A stretch of DNA of 36,068 nt from Mollicutes bacterium (GTDB lineage: Bacteria > Bacillota_I > Bacilli_A > Izemoplasmatales > Izemoplasmataceae): NCBI GenBank assembly GCA_003551005.1, contig PULR01000026.1, forward strand, positions 1 through 36,068. The letters run 5' to 3'. The position numbers and the translations under genes were made by a program. The notes under the pieces were generated by a model. That model saw only the letters and a list, made by a program, of their open reading frames with translations. It was not told the DNA's origin and ran no database searches. Below are positions 8,062-15,263 of this stretch, one piece after another; the first letter of the stretch is position 1; each line of letters begins with the position of its first letter.

Positions 8062-9846
8062 ATGTACGACATCGATACAGACCAACGACAATACACCTAC
8101 AGCGACAAGGACATCATCAAGCGGCTGCTTTCCTACGCAAACCCCTACGTGGGCGCCTTCGTCCTGACGTTCACCCTGATGATCTTCGCCGTCGGCTTTC
8201 AACTGCTGGAGCCGTTCCTCATCGGCCGAAGCGTCGATGTGATCAGCGAAGCGCCGGCGGATTTCGGCGAAGTCATCTCCCGGTTGTCGATCATCCTGAC
8301 CGTCTTCGTCCTTTCGGTGATCGCCGCGGCCGTCCTTGAATACCTGCAGACCATGATTCTGCAGAAAGCGGGCCAGTCGATCATCTACAACATGCGGGAA
8401 GTCGCCTTCACCCACGTGGAGCGTCAGGACATCGAATACTTCAACAAGGTCCCCACGGGGAAACTCGTGACGCGGGTCGCGAACGATACGAATAAGCTCA
8501 ACGAGATGTATACGGATGTGCTTGTCAACGTGTTCCGCAACTTGTTCATGGTGGTCGGCATCGCGAGCGCGATGTTCATCCTCAACGCCCGGCTGGCGGG
8601 GATGGTCATGATCATCATGCCGTTCATCGTGCTGTTCAGCTTCATCTTCCGCCGCTTCGCCCGCATCGCTTATCGCCGGGTCCGGGCGAACACCTCCTGG
8701 ATCAACGGTTTCCTCTCCGAGCATCTCTCGGGCATGAAGGTTGTGCAGATCTTCAACAAGGAACAAGACAAGCACGAAGAGTTCGATGAGCGCAACACCG
8801 CCCTCAAGCGTAGCGAACTCCGGCAGCTGCTCGTCTTCGCCATCTACCGCCCGACGATGTATATGCTCTTCATGACGGCGACGATCATCATCTTCTATTT
8901 CGGCGGCATGCAAGTCATCGCGGGCACGCTGACGGTCGGGACGCTCGTCGCCTTCTACAACTACCTGCGGCGGTTCTTCGAGCCGATCCAGCAGCTTGCG
9001 GAACAGTTCAACGTCATTCAGGAGGCCTTCGCCTCCAGTGAAAGAATTTTCGCCATTCTCGATGAACAGCCGACGGTGCTCGATCAGCCTGGAGCGATTG
9101 AACTTGAGGACGTCAAGGGCGAGATTGAGTTCCGTAACGTGTGGTTCGCCTACAAAGAGGATGAATGGGTGCTCAAGGATGTCAGCTTCAAGGTCGAGGC
9201 CGGCGAATCCGTTGCGCTCGTGGGTGCGACCGGGGCCGGCAAGACGACCATTCTGCGGCTGCTTACACGCGATTATGACATCCAGCACGGCGAGATTCTG
9301 CTTGACGGCATCAACATCCGCCAGATCAAGATCGCGAACCTACGCTCATTCATCGGGCAGATGATGCAGGATGTCTTCATGTTCAGCGGGACAATCCTCT
9401 CCAACATTACGCTGCGGGAGGACAGCCTGACAGAAGAAGACGTCCGACAGGCCGCCCGCTACGTCAACGCCCACCGCTTCATTGAAAAGGAGCCCAACGG
9501 CTATTACGAACCGGTGCGCGAGCGCGGCAACAACTTTTCAGCCGGGCAGCGGCAGCTGATCAGCTTCGCCCGGACGCTGGTTCACAATCCCCGCATCATG
9601 ATTCTCGATGAAGCGACTGCGAACATCGATACGGAAACGGAAGAAATCATCCAGGAATCCCTCAAGAAGATGATGAACATCGGTACGATGCTCATTGTCG
9701 CCCACCGCCTCTCCACAATCCAGCATGTCGACAACATCATTGTCATGCAGCATGGTGAGATCATCGAACAGGGCGACCACCAGGAGCTCTTGAGACAGCG
9801 CGGACATTACTACACGCTGTACAAGCTCCAATACGAGGACCAGTAA
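8062..9846 (+). CDS. Heterodimeric ABC exporter, catalytic subunit (BmrD/YheH-like)
   Basis: The 594-residue protein has a six-helix exporter domain followed by a nucleotide-binding domain with Walker A GATGAGKT, Walker B IMILDEAT (catalytic Glu-517) and switch His-548 (AHRLST). Its signature is FSAGQ (492-496) in place of LSGGQ, so it completes the partner's degenerate site poorly while its own site can hydrolyse ATP. That is the standard division of labour in BmrCD-type heterodimers. The start directly follows the partner's stop, and a terminator follows the gene. The two subunits should form one efflux pump in the cytoplasmic membrane, under the MarR regulator. Confidence 0.88.
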   Translation: MYDIDTDQRQYTYSDKDIIKRLLSYANPYVGAFVLTFTLMIFAVGFQLLEPFLIGRSVDVISEAPADFGEVISRLSIILTVFVLSVIAAAVLEYLQTMILQKAGQSIIYNMREVAFTHVERQDIEYFNKVPTGKLVTRVANDTNKLNEMYTDVLVNVFRNLFMVVGIASAMFILNARLAGMVMIIMPFIVLFSFIFRRFARIAYRRVRANTSWINGFLSEHLSGMKVVQIFNKEQDKHEEFDERNTALKRSELRQLLVFAIYRPTMYMLFMTATIIIFYFGGMQVIAGTLTVGTLVAFYNYLRRFFEPIQQLAEQFNVIQEAFASSERIFAILDEQPTVLDQPGAIELEDVKGEIEFRNVWFAYKEDEWVLKDVSFKVEAGESVALVGATGAGKTTILRLLTRDYDIQHGEILLDGINIRQIKIANLRSFIGQMMQDVFMFSGTILSNITLREDSLTEEDVRQAARYVNAHRFIEKEPNGYYEPVRERGNNFSAGQRQLISFARTLVHNPRIMILDEATANIDTETEEIIQESLKKMMNIGTMLIVAHRLSTIQHVDNIIVMQHGEIIEQGDHQELLRQRGHYYTLYKLQYEDQ

Positions 9847-9850
9847 GCCG

Positions 9851-9884
9851 ACGCCCCTGTGCAACGCGCAGGGGCGTTATTTTC
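9851..9884 (+). terminator. Rho-independent terminator after the MarR/ABC operon
   Basis: A long stem ACGCCCCTG / CAGGGGCGT, extended inward by TGC / GCG, is followed by TATTTT. It ends the exporter operon four bases after the stop. Confidence 0.88.
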
Positions 9885-9886
9885 GT

Positions 9887-9915
9887 TTGCGCCCCGTTGG
9901 TGCGTGTTGTATAAT
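9887..9915 (+). promoter_or_regulatory. SigA-type promoter of the glycosyltransferase/tocopherol-cyclase-like operon
   Basis: -35 TTGCGC (9887-9892), 17 bp, -10 TATAAT (9910-9915). The -35 box keeps only the TTG of consensus. The -10 box is embedded in a perfect palindrome. Confidence 0.65.
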
Positions 9916-9920
9916 ACAAC
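9906..9920 (+). promoter_or_regulatory. Palindrome GTTGTAT-A-ATACAAC centred on the -10 box; candidate operator
   Basis: Seven-base arms around a single A form a perfect inverted repeat covering the whole -10 box. TTGTAT/ATACAA arms resemble operators known for FadR-subfamily GntR regulators such as Bacillus GntR. The GntR-type gene at 21550 has an 11-base match to this site (TATAATACAAC, on the minus strand at 21480-21490) in its own upstream region. Which protein binds here is inference. Confidence 0.5.
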
Positions 9921-9941
9921 TAAGCATTGGAGGGGGTCCTG

Positions 9942-10955
9942 ATGTATCTGTTGGTGTTCATCCTGGTGATGCTCGTCCTCATCGACCACGCTATGCGCTA
10001 TCGCTCGCAGGCGCTTGTTTTCTATAAGAACGACCATCGCCTGAGCGTCATCGTGGCCATTACCAGGCTGGATGCTTCCATCGACAACCTCCTCGAACTC
10101 GCGAAACACTCCAAGCATGAATTCATTTTTGTCGGTGTCAACGGCGCCATTGACGCCCGCTACGACCCGGACGTCACGATTCTCGAGACGACGGCTGAGA
10201 GCAGGAACGGTCCGGATGATATCAGCGCCTTGAACGTCGCCTATCGGAAGGGATACCGCGAAGCGACCCAGGAGTATCTCTTATTCATGGCCGTCGATCG
10301 GTATTTCGAGAGTGCGAAGCTGCTGGACCACATCGCGAACAACCTCGTCGAACATCAGGTCTACACGCTCAAGGAGACCTATCCGTTCCGCCCGCCAAAG
10401 GAAGGGTACAAATTCTTCTTCGATATCTTTCGCGAGATGAACATCGACAGCGACAGTCTCAACTATTCCTTCTTCGCCATCAAACGGGAGACCTTCGAAC
10501 TCGCGGATTTCCACCAGACTCCCTACGATGCCGTCGACGCCTTTGAAGAGCGGCTCGCGAAAAAGAACATCAACCTGATTCACATCCACCACGAGGGCGC
10601 CCTTCGCAAGCACGACAGGGATACGCGCATGCGCCCCTTCCTCACGCGATGGCTGCATGATTTCGTCCGTCGCCGTCGAAACAGCGGCATCCGGAGGATG
10701 TTGCTGCTGCTGTTGTCGCTGCATCTGTTCTATGTGTTCATCGTGCTCGATTTTACGTGGTTGAACCTGGGGCTGCTGGTGGTGGTTCATGTTGCCTTCT
10801 GGTGGGTCTTCCACCCATACATGCGCCAGCATCTGCTGCAGTATGTGCTGATTCCGTTTTATCTTCTGTTCTTCGATGCGTTGTTTCTTGTGGGTATCGG
10901 CAATCGTGCAGCCTATCGGCTGAAAGAATGGTGGAGAGGCCGTCATGAAGAATAA
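9942..10955 (+). CDS. Membrane protein with a degenerate family 2 glycosyltransferase-like domain
   Basis: The 337-residue protein has an N-terminal helix (MYLLVFILVMLVLIDHAM), a GT-A-like middle and hydrophobic helices near 245-262, 265-285 and 295-320. The middle follows the GT2 order. A first strand LSVIVAIT is followed by EFIFVGVN, then by a helix with Ala-rich ends and the strand YLLFMAVDR. The usual DxD metal motif is reduced to VDR, so catalysis is uncertain. The true start is ATG 9942 behind GGAGGGGG (9929-9936); TTG 9927 would place the start ahead of the ribosome site. It overlaps the next gene by 11 bases, which ties it to the tocopherol-cyclase-like protein. Sugar transfer to a membrane lipid or isoprenoid is the best guess. 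A non-catalytic scaffold is possible. Confidence 0.6.
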   Translation: MYLLVFILVMLVLIDHAMRYRSQALVFYKNDHRLSVIVAITRLDASIDNLLELAKHSKHEFIFVGVNGAIDARYDPDVTILETTAESRNGPDDISALNVAYRKGYREATQEYLLFMAVDRYFESAKLLDHIANNLVEHQVYTLKETYPFRPPKEGYKFFFDIFREMNIDSDSLNYSFFAIKRETFELADFHQTPYDAVDAFEERLAKKNINLIHIHHEGALRKHDRDTRMRPFLTRWLHDFVRRRRNSGIRRMLLLLLSLHLFYVFIVLDFTWLNLGLLVVVHVAFWWVFHPYMRQHLLQYVLIPFYLLFFDALFLVGIGNRAAYRLKEWWRGRHEE

Positions 10956-11802
10956 GGGTTTCCCCTTTGCGCGGAAACGCAAACGCAACTACTTCGAAGG
11001 CTGGTATGTGCGGATTCACAACGAGAAGCGGAATCTCGCCGCCATCTTCGCCCTCACGTATGATCAATCGGACCCGCATGCCTTTTTGCATTTCTTCGAT
11101 GGCGAGGCCGGATGGGTGAAATACCGCCGTTTTCCGCTGGAAGCGTTCAAAGCCGGTGCGGACTACGTACGTATCGGGCCGAACATCCTGACCCCGTTCT
11201 CCCTCGCGATAGAGGATTCCGCCCTGTCGGCGCGGGTCGCCTTCAGCGCCCGCACGGATCCCGGAAAGTCCGCGATGGGTCCGCTTCATTATCTGCCCCT
11301 GCAGTGTTATCAGGATGTGCTCATGCTTGATGCGACGGCGACCGGTACTGTGGACGCCCGGCCGTTCGAGGGGGCTGCCTATCTTGAAAAGACCTACGGA
11401 CGGGCGTTCCCGCGTCGGTGGTTCTGGCTGCAGGCGAATGCTTTCCCGGAAGGGGCCGCGCTGTCGACCGCCGGCGGGACGATGCCGTTTCTCTCCTATG
11501 AACCGTTCGGTTTCTTCGCACTTTTCACCCACAATGGCCGCCATTATCGCTTCAGCACCTATAACCGCGCCAGGTTTTCATCCGGCGAGGGGTGGATGGA
11601 ATGCTCCCGCGGCGGGTTGTCGTTAGCACTTTCGCTGCAAAGCGGTCGGAGGGTGACGCTCAGAGGACCCGCCGCCGGTGGGAAGATGAACCGTGATGTC
11701 GAGGAGAGTCTGGAAGCTGTCGTGCAGGCTGTTTTGAAGAAAGACGGCCGTGTGCTCTATCGCGGCGCTTCCCCGCGAGGCGGTCTGGAATGGATGCTTT
11801 GA
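10945..11802 (+). CDS. Tocopherol-cyclase-like family protein
   Basis: The 285-residue protein has the recurring features of the tocopherol cyclase-like family. They are an N-terminal YFEGWYVRI motif (residues 16-24) and a central EKTYGRAFPRRWFWLQAN segment (about 148-165), the equivalent of the family's W-G-x-x-FP-x-x-W-x-W-x-Q-x-N. Beta-rich sequence fills the rest. In plants and cyanobacteria the family closes the chromanol ring of vitamin E. Homologues in non-photosynthetic bacteria are uncharacterised and may bind or modify other prenyl or aromatic lipids. There is no signal peptide. ATG 10945 with GGAG eight bases upstream overlaps the stop of the glycosyltransferase-like gene, and an aldo/keto reductase follows, suggesting a small lipid-modifying pathway. 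The family call is good; the reaction is unknown. Confidence 0.68.
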   Translation: MKNKGFPFARKRKRNYFEGWYVRIHNEKRNLAAIFALTYDQSDPHAFLHFFDGEAGWVKYRRFPLEAFKAGADYVRIGPNILTPFSLAIEDSALSARVAFSARTDPGKSAMGPLHYLPLQCYQDVLMLDATATGTVDARPFEGAAYLEKTYGRAFPRRWFWLQANAFPEGAALSTAGGTMPFLSYEPFGFFALFTHNGRHYRFSTYNRARFSSGEGWMECSRGGLSLALSLQSGRRVTLRGPAAGGKMNRDVEESLEAVVQAVLKKDGRVLYRGASPRGGLEWML

Positions 11803-11841
11803 AGAGCAGCTATCACCGGAAATTATAGAAAGGATGAGAAC

Positions 11842-12672
11842 ATGAAGACTATCACCCTGAACAACGGTGTGGAGATGCCCGTGATCGGCTTCGGGACTTT
11901 CCGCACGAAAGATGAAGAGGCGTATGAATCCGTCCGGCACGCGATTGACGCCGGCTACCGCTTGATCGACACCGCCGAGGCGTACGGCAACGAGGAAGCC
12001 GTCGGACGGGCGGTTCGCGACAGCGGCGTTCCGCGCGAGGAGCTGTTCGTCGCCACCAAGCTCTGGAAAGGGAACCTGGGATATATGTCCGGGCGCCGGG
12101 CGCTGCACGCTTCGCTCAAGCGGCTGGGTCTGGATTATGTGGATCTCTACATCATCCATTGGCCTGCGGAGGATGAGCGCAACTTGCGGGCCTATCGGGC
12201 GCTTGAGAGTCTTTATTTCGAAGGCCGGACCCGGACGATCGGGGTGTCGAACTTTTCGTTCCACCATCTCGAACATCTGCTTGAACACGCCGAGATCGCC
12301 CCTCAGGTCAATCAGGTCGAGACGCACCTTCGGCTGCAGAATGAACGCCTGCAGGAATTCTGCATGATGAACGATATCTATCTGGAGGCTTATGCCCCGT
12401 TGATGAGCAGCCGTGTCAAGGAGCTTCTTGAAGACGAGACCTTGCTCGAGACGGCGAAGAAGCACGGAAAGACCCCTGCTCAAGTCGCGCTGCGTTATCT
12501 GCTCGAGCGGGAGATCGTCCCCATCCCCAAATCCGCTACGAAGCAACGAATTGAAGAGAACATCGACATCTTCGATTTCGCGCTCGATGAAACGGACCGC
12601 AAGGCACTCCGCGAGATGAACAAGGGGCTCAAGACCTTCCCCGACCCGGACAATTTCCTGATCGACTTGTGA
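11842..12672 (+). CDS. Aldo/keto reductase (AKR, 2,5-diketo-D-gluconate reductase/YvgN-like clade)
   Basis: The 276-residue NADPH-dependent oxidoreductase has the full AKR tetrad: Asp-43 and Tyr-48 in LIDTAEAYGNEE, Lys-73 in VATKLW and His-106 in YIIHWP. GVSNF (about 134-138) and the cofactor-binding end IPKSATKQRIEEN are also typical. Length and sequence fit the short AKR5-like group that reduces aldehydes such as methylglyoxal and other small carbonyls. It begins at ATG 11842 behind AAAGGATGAG, 39 bases after the tocopherol-cyclase-like gene. No terminator lies between, so it probably belongs to the same transcript. A detoxifying or pathway-specific role cannot be separated from the sequence. 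Confidence 0.87.
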   Translation: MKTITLNNGVEMPVIGFGTFRTKDEEAYESVRHAIDAGYRLIDTAEAYGNEEAVGRAVRDSGVPREELFVATKLWKGNLGYMSGRRALHASLKRLGLDYVDLYIIHWPAEDERNLRAYRALESLYFEGRTRTIGVSNFSFHHLEHLLEHAEIAPQVNQVETHLRLQNERLQEFCMMNDIYLEAYAPLMSSRVKELLEDETLLETAKKHGKTPAQVALRYLLEREIVPIPKSATKQRIEENIDIFDFALDETDRKALREMNKGLKTFPDPDNFLIDL

Positions 12673-12690
12673 ACATGAAGGAGGACCGCC

Positions 12691-14079
12691 ATGCCTGGGA
12701 TGCCTGATCTATATTTGTTGATACTTGCGGCTATTCTCGCTGTGGCGTTGTTGCTGCACATCGGCGTGAGCCTGTATCGTCAGCGGTTAATCCGCCGCTA
12801 TCGACGGTTGCTTTATGAAGACGACCTGACGGGACTGCGCAAGACGACGTATCTCGAACGATATTTCCATGACATCCTCGTTTCGTTCGATCGGGATGTG
12901 TCGCTGTATTACGTGAACATCGACAATTTCAAGAACTACAACGACCTTTTCGGTCACCGCATCGCCAACGAACTGCTCAAACGCGCGGCGGCGAGGCTGC
13001 ATGCCGTGTGCAAGCAGCACGGGCATGTGTACCGCGTCCATTCGGACCGTTTTTTGATCTTGAACCCGACAGAAGAGGACCAGGAGGAAGCATTCAGCAG
13101 GCGCTTGCAGCATGCGTTCCGCGATCCTGTAAGCATAAACGGCCACGAGATACGTCTGACGGTGTCGGTGGGGCGCTACGATGTCGCCGACGACCAGAGC
13201 CGTTTCTACGATGTCTTGCTTAGAAGCGAGCTGGCCTCCCACGAGGCCAAGCGTCGCGGCAAGGATCGCGTCGCCCGCTATTCTTCGGAGCTCAAGCATG
13301 TTTCGCAGGATTCGTTCGAGATGTTTCAGGCGATTCGGGAAGCGATCGAGAAGCAACGGTTCCACCTCGAATTCCAGCCGACCGTCTCCTGGGCGGATGG
13401 AAAGATGCGCGGCTTCGAGGCGTTGATCCGCATCCATGATAAGCATCGTCTGCATTTCCCGCAGGACATCATCGGCTACGCCGAGCGCTACAACATGATG
13501 GAGGAGATCGACCGCTACGTTGTTGAACGCGCATGCAAGGCGCTCGCCCATATGAAATCAAAAGGGGTCCCGGTGGATTTTCTCTCGATCAACATCTCGA
13601 GCAAGGAAATCCACAACCCGGAGTTTCTCTCCACCATCGAAGCCGCACTCAAGGCCAACGGCCTCGAAGCCGGCGAACTCATCATCGAGTTCACCGAGAC
13701 CAACGACCCCGAAGGACTCGAGGCGGAGGCGACGTTCATCTCCAATCTTCGTGCGCTCGGCCTCAAGGTCGCCATTGACGATTTCGGGACTGGTTATTCC
13801 TCGATGGTGCGCCTCTCCCGCAACGTCATCGACCATATCAAGGTGGATCAGACCTTCATTCGCGACATCGCGAACAACAAGACCAATCAACGGCTGGTCA
13901 CGTCCATGGTCAAGCTCGCCGAGAGCTTCGAGCTCAGCCTTGTCATCGAAGGTGTCGAGAAACGCGCGGACTACGAGGCGCTTTCCGATCTCCCGATTGA
14001 TTACGCACAGGGATATTACTTCTACAAGCCCCTGACCATGCAGAAAGTCATTGAAACGTTCGCAGACGAAACATCTTGA
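12691..14079 (+). CDS. Membrane GGDEF-EAL protein; probable c-di-GMP phosphodiesterase with inactive cyclase domain
   Basis: The 462-residue protein has one N-terminal helix (about 5-26), a GGDEF-fold domain (about 40-200) and an EAL domain (about 215-455). The cyclase motif is HSDRF (117-121), so synthesis of c-di-GMP should be lost; the domain may bind GTP as a regulator. The EAL residues are intact: EAL at 243-245, NIS-S, EFTE, Asp-363/Asp-364 in DDFGTGYSS, Lys-384 (IKVD), Glu-420/423 in EGVE and Gln-440. Hydrolysis of c-di-GMP to pGpG is therefore expected. ATG 12691 sits behind AAGGAGG, 18 bases after the reductase gene, with no terminator between. It may be the last gene of the operon beginning at 9942. 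It would oppose the cyclases at 18914 and 22398 (inference). Confidence 0.88.
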   Translation: MPGMPDLYLLILAAILAVALLLHIGVSLYRQRLIRRYRRLLYEDDLTGLRKTTYLERYFHDILVSFDRDVSLYYVNIDNFKNYNDLFGHRIANELLKRAAARLHAVCKQHGHVYRVHSDRFLILNPTEEDQEEAFSRRLQHAFRDPVSINGHEIRLTVSVGRYDVADDQSRFYDVLLRSELASHEAKRRGKDRVARYSSELKHVSQDSFEMFQAIREAIEKQRFHLEFQPTVSWADGKMRGFEALIRIHDKHRLHFPQDIIGYAERYNMMEEIDRYVVERACKALAHMKSKGVPVDFLSINISSKEIHNPEFLSTIEAALKANGLEAGELIIEFTETNDPEGLEAEATFISNLRALGLKVAIDDFGTGYSSMVRLSRNVIDHIKVDQTFIRDIANNKTNQRLVTSMVKLAESFELSLVIEGVEKRADYEALSDLPIDYAQGYYFYKPLTMQKVIETFADETS

Positions 14080-14093
14080 CGACGCCACAGGAA

Positions 14094-14122
14094 TTGCCTT
14101 CGGACGTTCATCATGGTACAAT
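14094..14122 (+). promoter_or_regulatory. SigA-type promoter of the DUF2188-like gene
   Basis: -35 TTGCCT (14094-14099), 17 bp, -10 TACAAT (14117-14122), 40 bases ahead of the start codon. Confidence 0.6.
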
Positions 14123-14162
14123 TAAGTAAAGGTTTTAAAATGAATCTGGAAGGAGCGATGTC

Positions 14163-14579
14163 ATGGGGTTCTTGAAACGGCTTTTCAAGAAGAAGCCGCA
14201 GCAGAAGAAGCAGTCCGCTCAGCAGCGTGAGAGACAGCCGAAAGAAGAAGTGACGCTGGAGGATGTCGAACGTGAGCTGGAGGGAATCGACTCGATGGAA
14301 GAGACGGAAGCGGAGGAGACTTTCGAATCCGAGGTCGAACGCGATCAGGCAGCGGAAGCTGCGGCCGAAGCGTCTGAAGATGAACCTTCGGAAGAAGCAT
14401 CCGCACAGCCGACGACGTATCATATCCAGAAGCACGACGAAGGCTGGCAGGTGCTTGCCGATGGTGCGGACGAACCGGAGAAAATCTTCAAGTATCAGAA
14501 AGAAGCGATTGACTACGCAAAAGAAAAGCAATATGAATATCTGGTGTACAAGGCCGATGGCACGTTAAGGAAGAAATAA
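14163..14579 (+). CDS. Small charged protein with C-terminal DUF2188-like domain
   Basis: The 138-residue protein has three parts: a basic head (MGFLKRLFKKKPQQKK), a very acidic middle (about 25-82) and a compact end. The end (about 85-138) reads YHIQKHDEGWQVLADGADEP, then a helix with KEAIDYAKEKQ and a final VYKADGTLRKK. This strand-Gly-Trp-strand-helix-DG pattern is that of DUF2188, a small domain of unknown function common in bacteria. The basic, amphipathic head could touch the membrane or nucleic acid. It has its own promoter, an AAGGAG site seven bases before ATG 14163, and a terminator overlapping its stop, so it is a single-gene unit. The function is unknown. Confidence 0.75.
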   Translation: MGFLKRLFKKKPQQKKQSAQQRERQPKEEVTLEDVERELEGIDSMEETEAEETFESEVERDQAAEAAAEASEDEPSEEASAQPTTYHIQKHDEGWQVLADGADEPEKIFKYQKEAIDYAKEKQYEYLVYKADGTLRKK

Positions 14580-14605
14580 AACCTACGGCGGTAGGTTTTA
14601 TTTTT
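14577..14605 (+). terminator. Rho-independent terminator overlapping the stop codon of the DUF2188-like gene
   Basis: A perfect ten-pair stem TAAAACCTAC / GTAGGTTTTA closes on GGCG and is followed by TTTTT. The TAA stop codon forms its first three bases. Confidence 0.88.
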
Positions 14606-14616
14606 GCCCATCCAGG

Positions 14617-14629
14617 TGACAAATTGTCA
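14617..14629 (+). promoter_or_regulatory. Perfect palindrome TGACAA-A-TTGTCA; candidate TetR operator
   Basis: The 13-base inverted repeat lies just upstream of the ribosome site (AAGGAG 14635-14640) of the TetR gene and downstream of the preceding terminator. This is the usual place for an autoregulatory TetR operator. I see no consensus -10 box beside it; TTGCCC at 14604-14609 is a possible -35. Confidence 0.6.
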
Positions 14630-14648
14630 TGAACAAGGAGCGGATACC

Positions 14649-15263
14649 ATGCCGAGTGAAACGTTCAAGAAGCTTTCCACTGCCAAACAACGACGCGTTC
14701 TGGAAGCCGCGAAGGAGGTTTTCCTAGAAAAACCCTACGAGAAAATCACCATCACGGGAATCGTGCGTCGCGCGAAGATTCCCCGGGGCAGTTTCTATCA
14801 GTACTTCGAGGGGCTGGACGATCTGTACCGGCACCTCTTCGATACCTTGCTTGAAGATTATGAACGGCATGTCCTCGCCAGTATCGACACGCCGCCGCCC
14901 GGTGTGTTCGCATTCTTCAAGGACAGTTTCGAGAGGGATTATCGGCACATGCGGGATTCCGACCACTTCGCCTTCATGCAGAAGTTTTTTAAAGAGCGCA
15001 GTGCCTTCTCGCTCGGTCACGATTACTTCCATCAGCGCCGGGACAGCTTTCATCGCAAGATTCTAACAGCGCTCGATACTTGCGTGATCGCGCATCACGA
15101 CGAGGATTCACGCCTCAAGCTGTTTCGGTTGCTGACGCACATCAAGATGAAGCTCATCAACAAGATCGTGCGTGAAGATGCGACCTACGAAGAGGCCAGA
15201 CGGGATTATCTTTTCTATGTAGGGATTATTGAAAAAGGCAGCCGGGCCACCGAGCATGAGTAG
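14649..15263 (+). CDS. TetR/AcrR family transcriptional regulator
   Basis: The 204-residue protein has a TetR DNA-binding head. A first helix (KQRRVLEAAKEVFLEKPYEK) is followed by ITITGIVRRAKIPRGSFYQY (about 33-52), which holds the helix-turn-helix with the typical G-S-F-Y-x-Y-F recognition helix. The rest is a helical ligand and dimerisation domain of unknown ligand. ATG 14649 follows AAGGAG by eight bases; the upstream TTG at 14604 lies inside the preceding terminator and is not the start. Its stop overlaps the start of the first subunit of a heterodimeric ABC exporter, so it very likely represses that exporter through the palindrome at 14617-14629. Confidence 0.88.
   Translation: MPSETFKKLSTAKQRRVLEAAKEVFLEKPYEKITITGIVRRAKIPRGSFYQYFEGLDDLYRHLFDTLLEDYERHVLASIDTPPPGVFAFFKDSFERDYRHMRDSDHFAFMQKFFKERSAFSLGHDYFHQRRDSFHRKILTALDTCVIAHHDEDSRLKLFRLLTHIKMKLINKIVREDATYEEARRDYLFYVGIIEKGSRATEHE

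Noticed and set aside
6277-9288. A 1003-codon open frame on the minus strand across both BmrCD-like genes
   Set aside because: It is a codon-bias shadow. The plus-strand genes have full ABC motifs, while the antisense product is a low-complexity, His/Asp/Glu-rich sequence with no recognisable domain.
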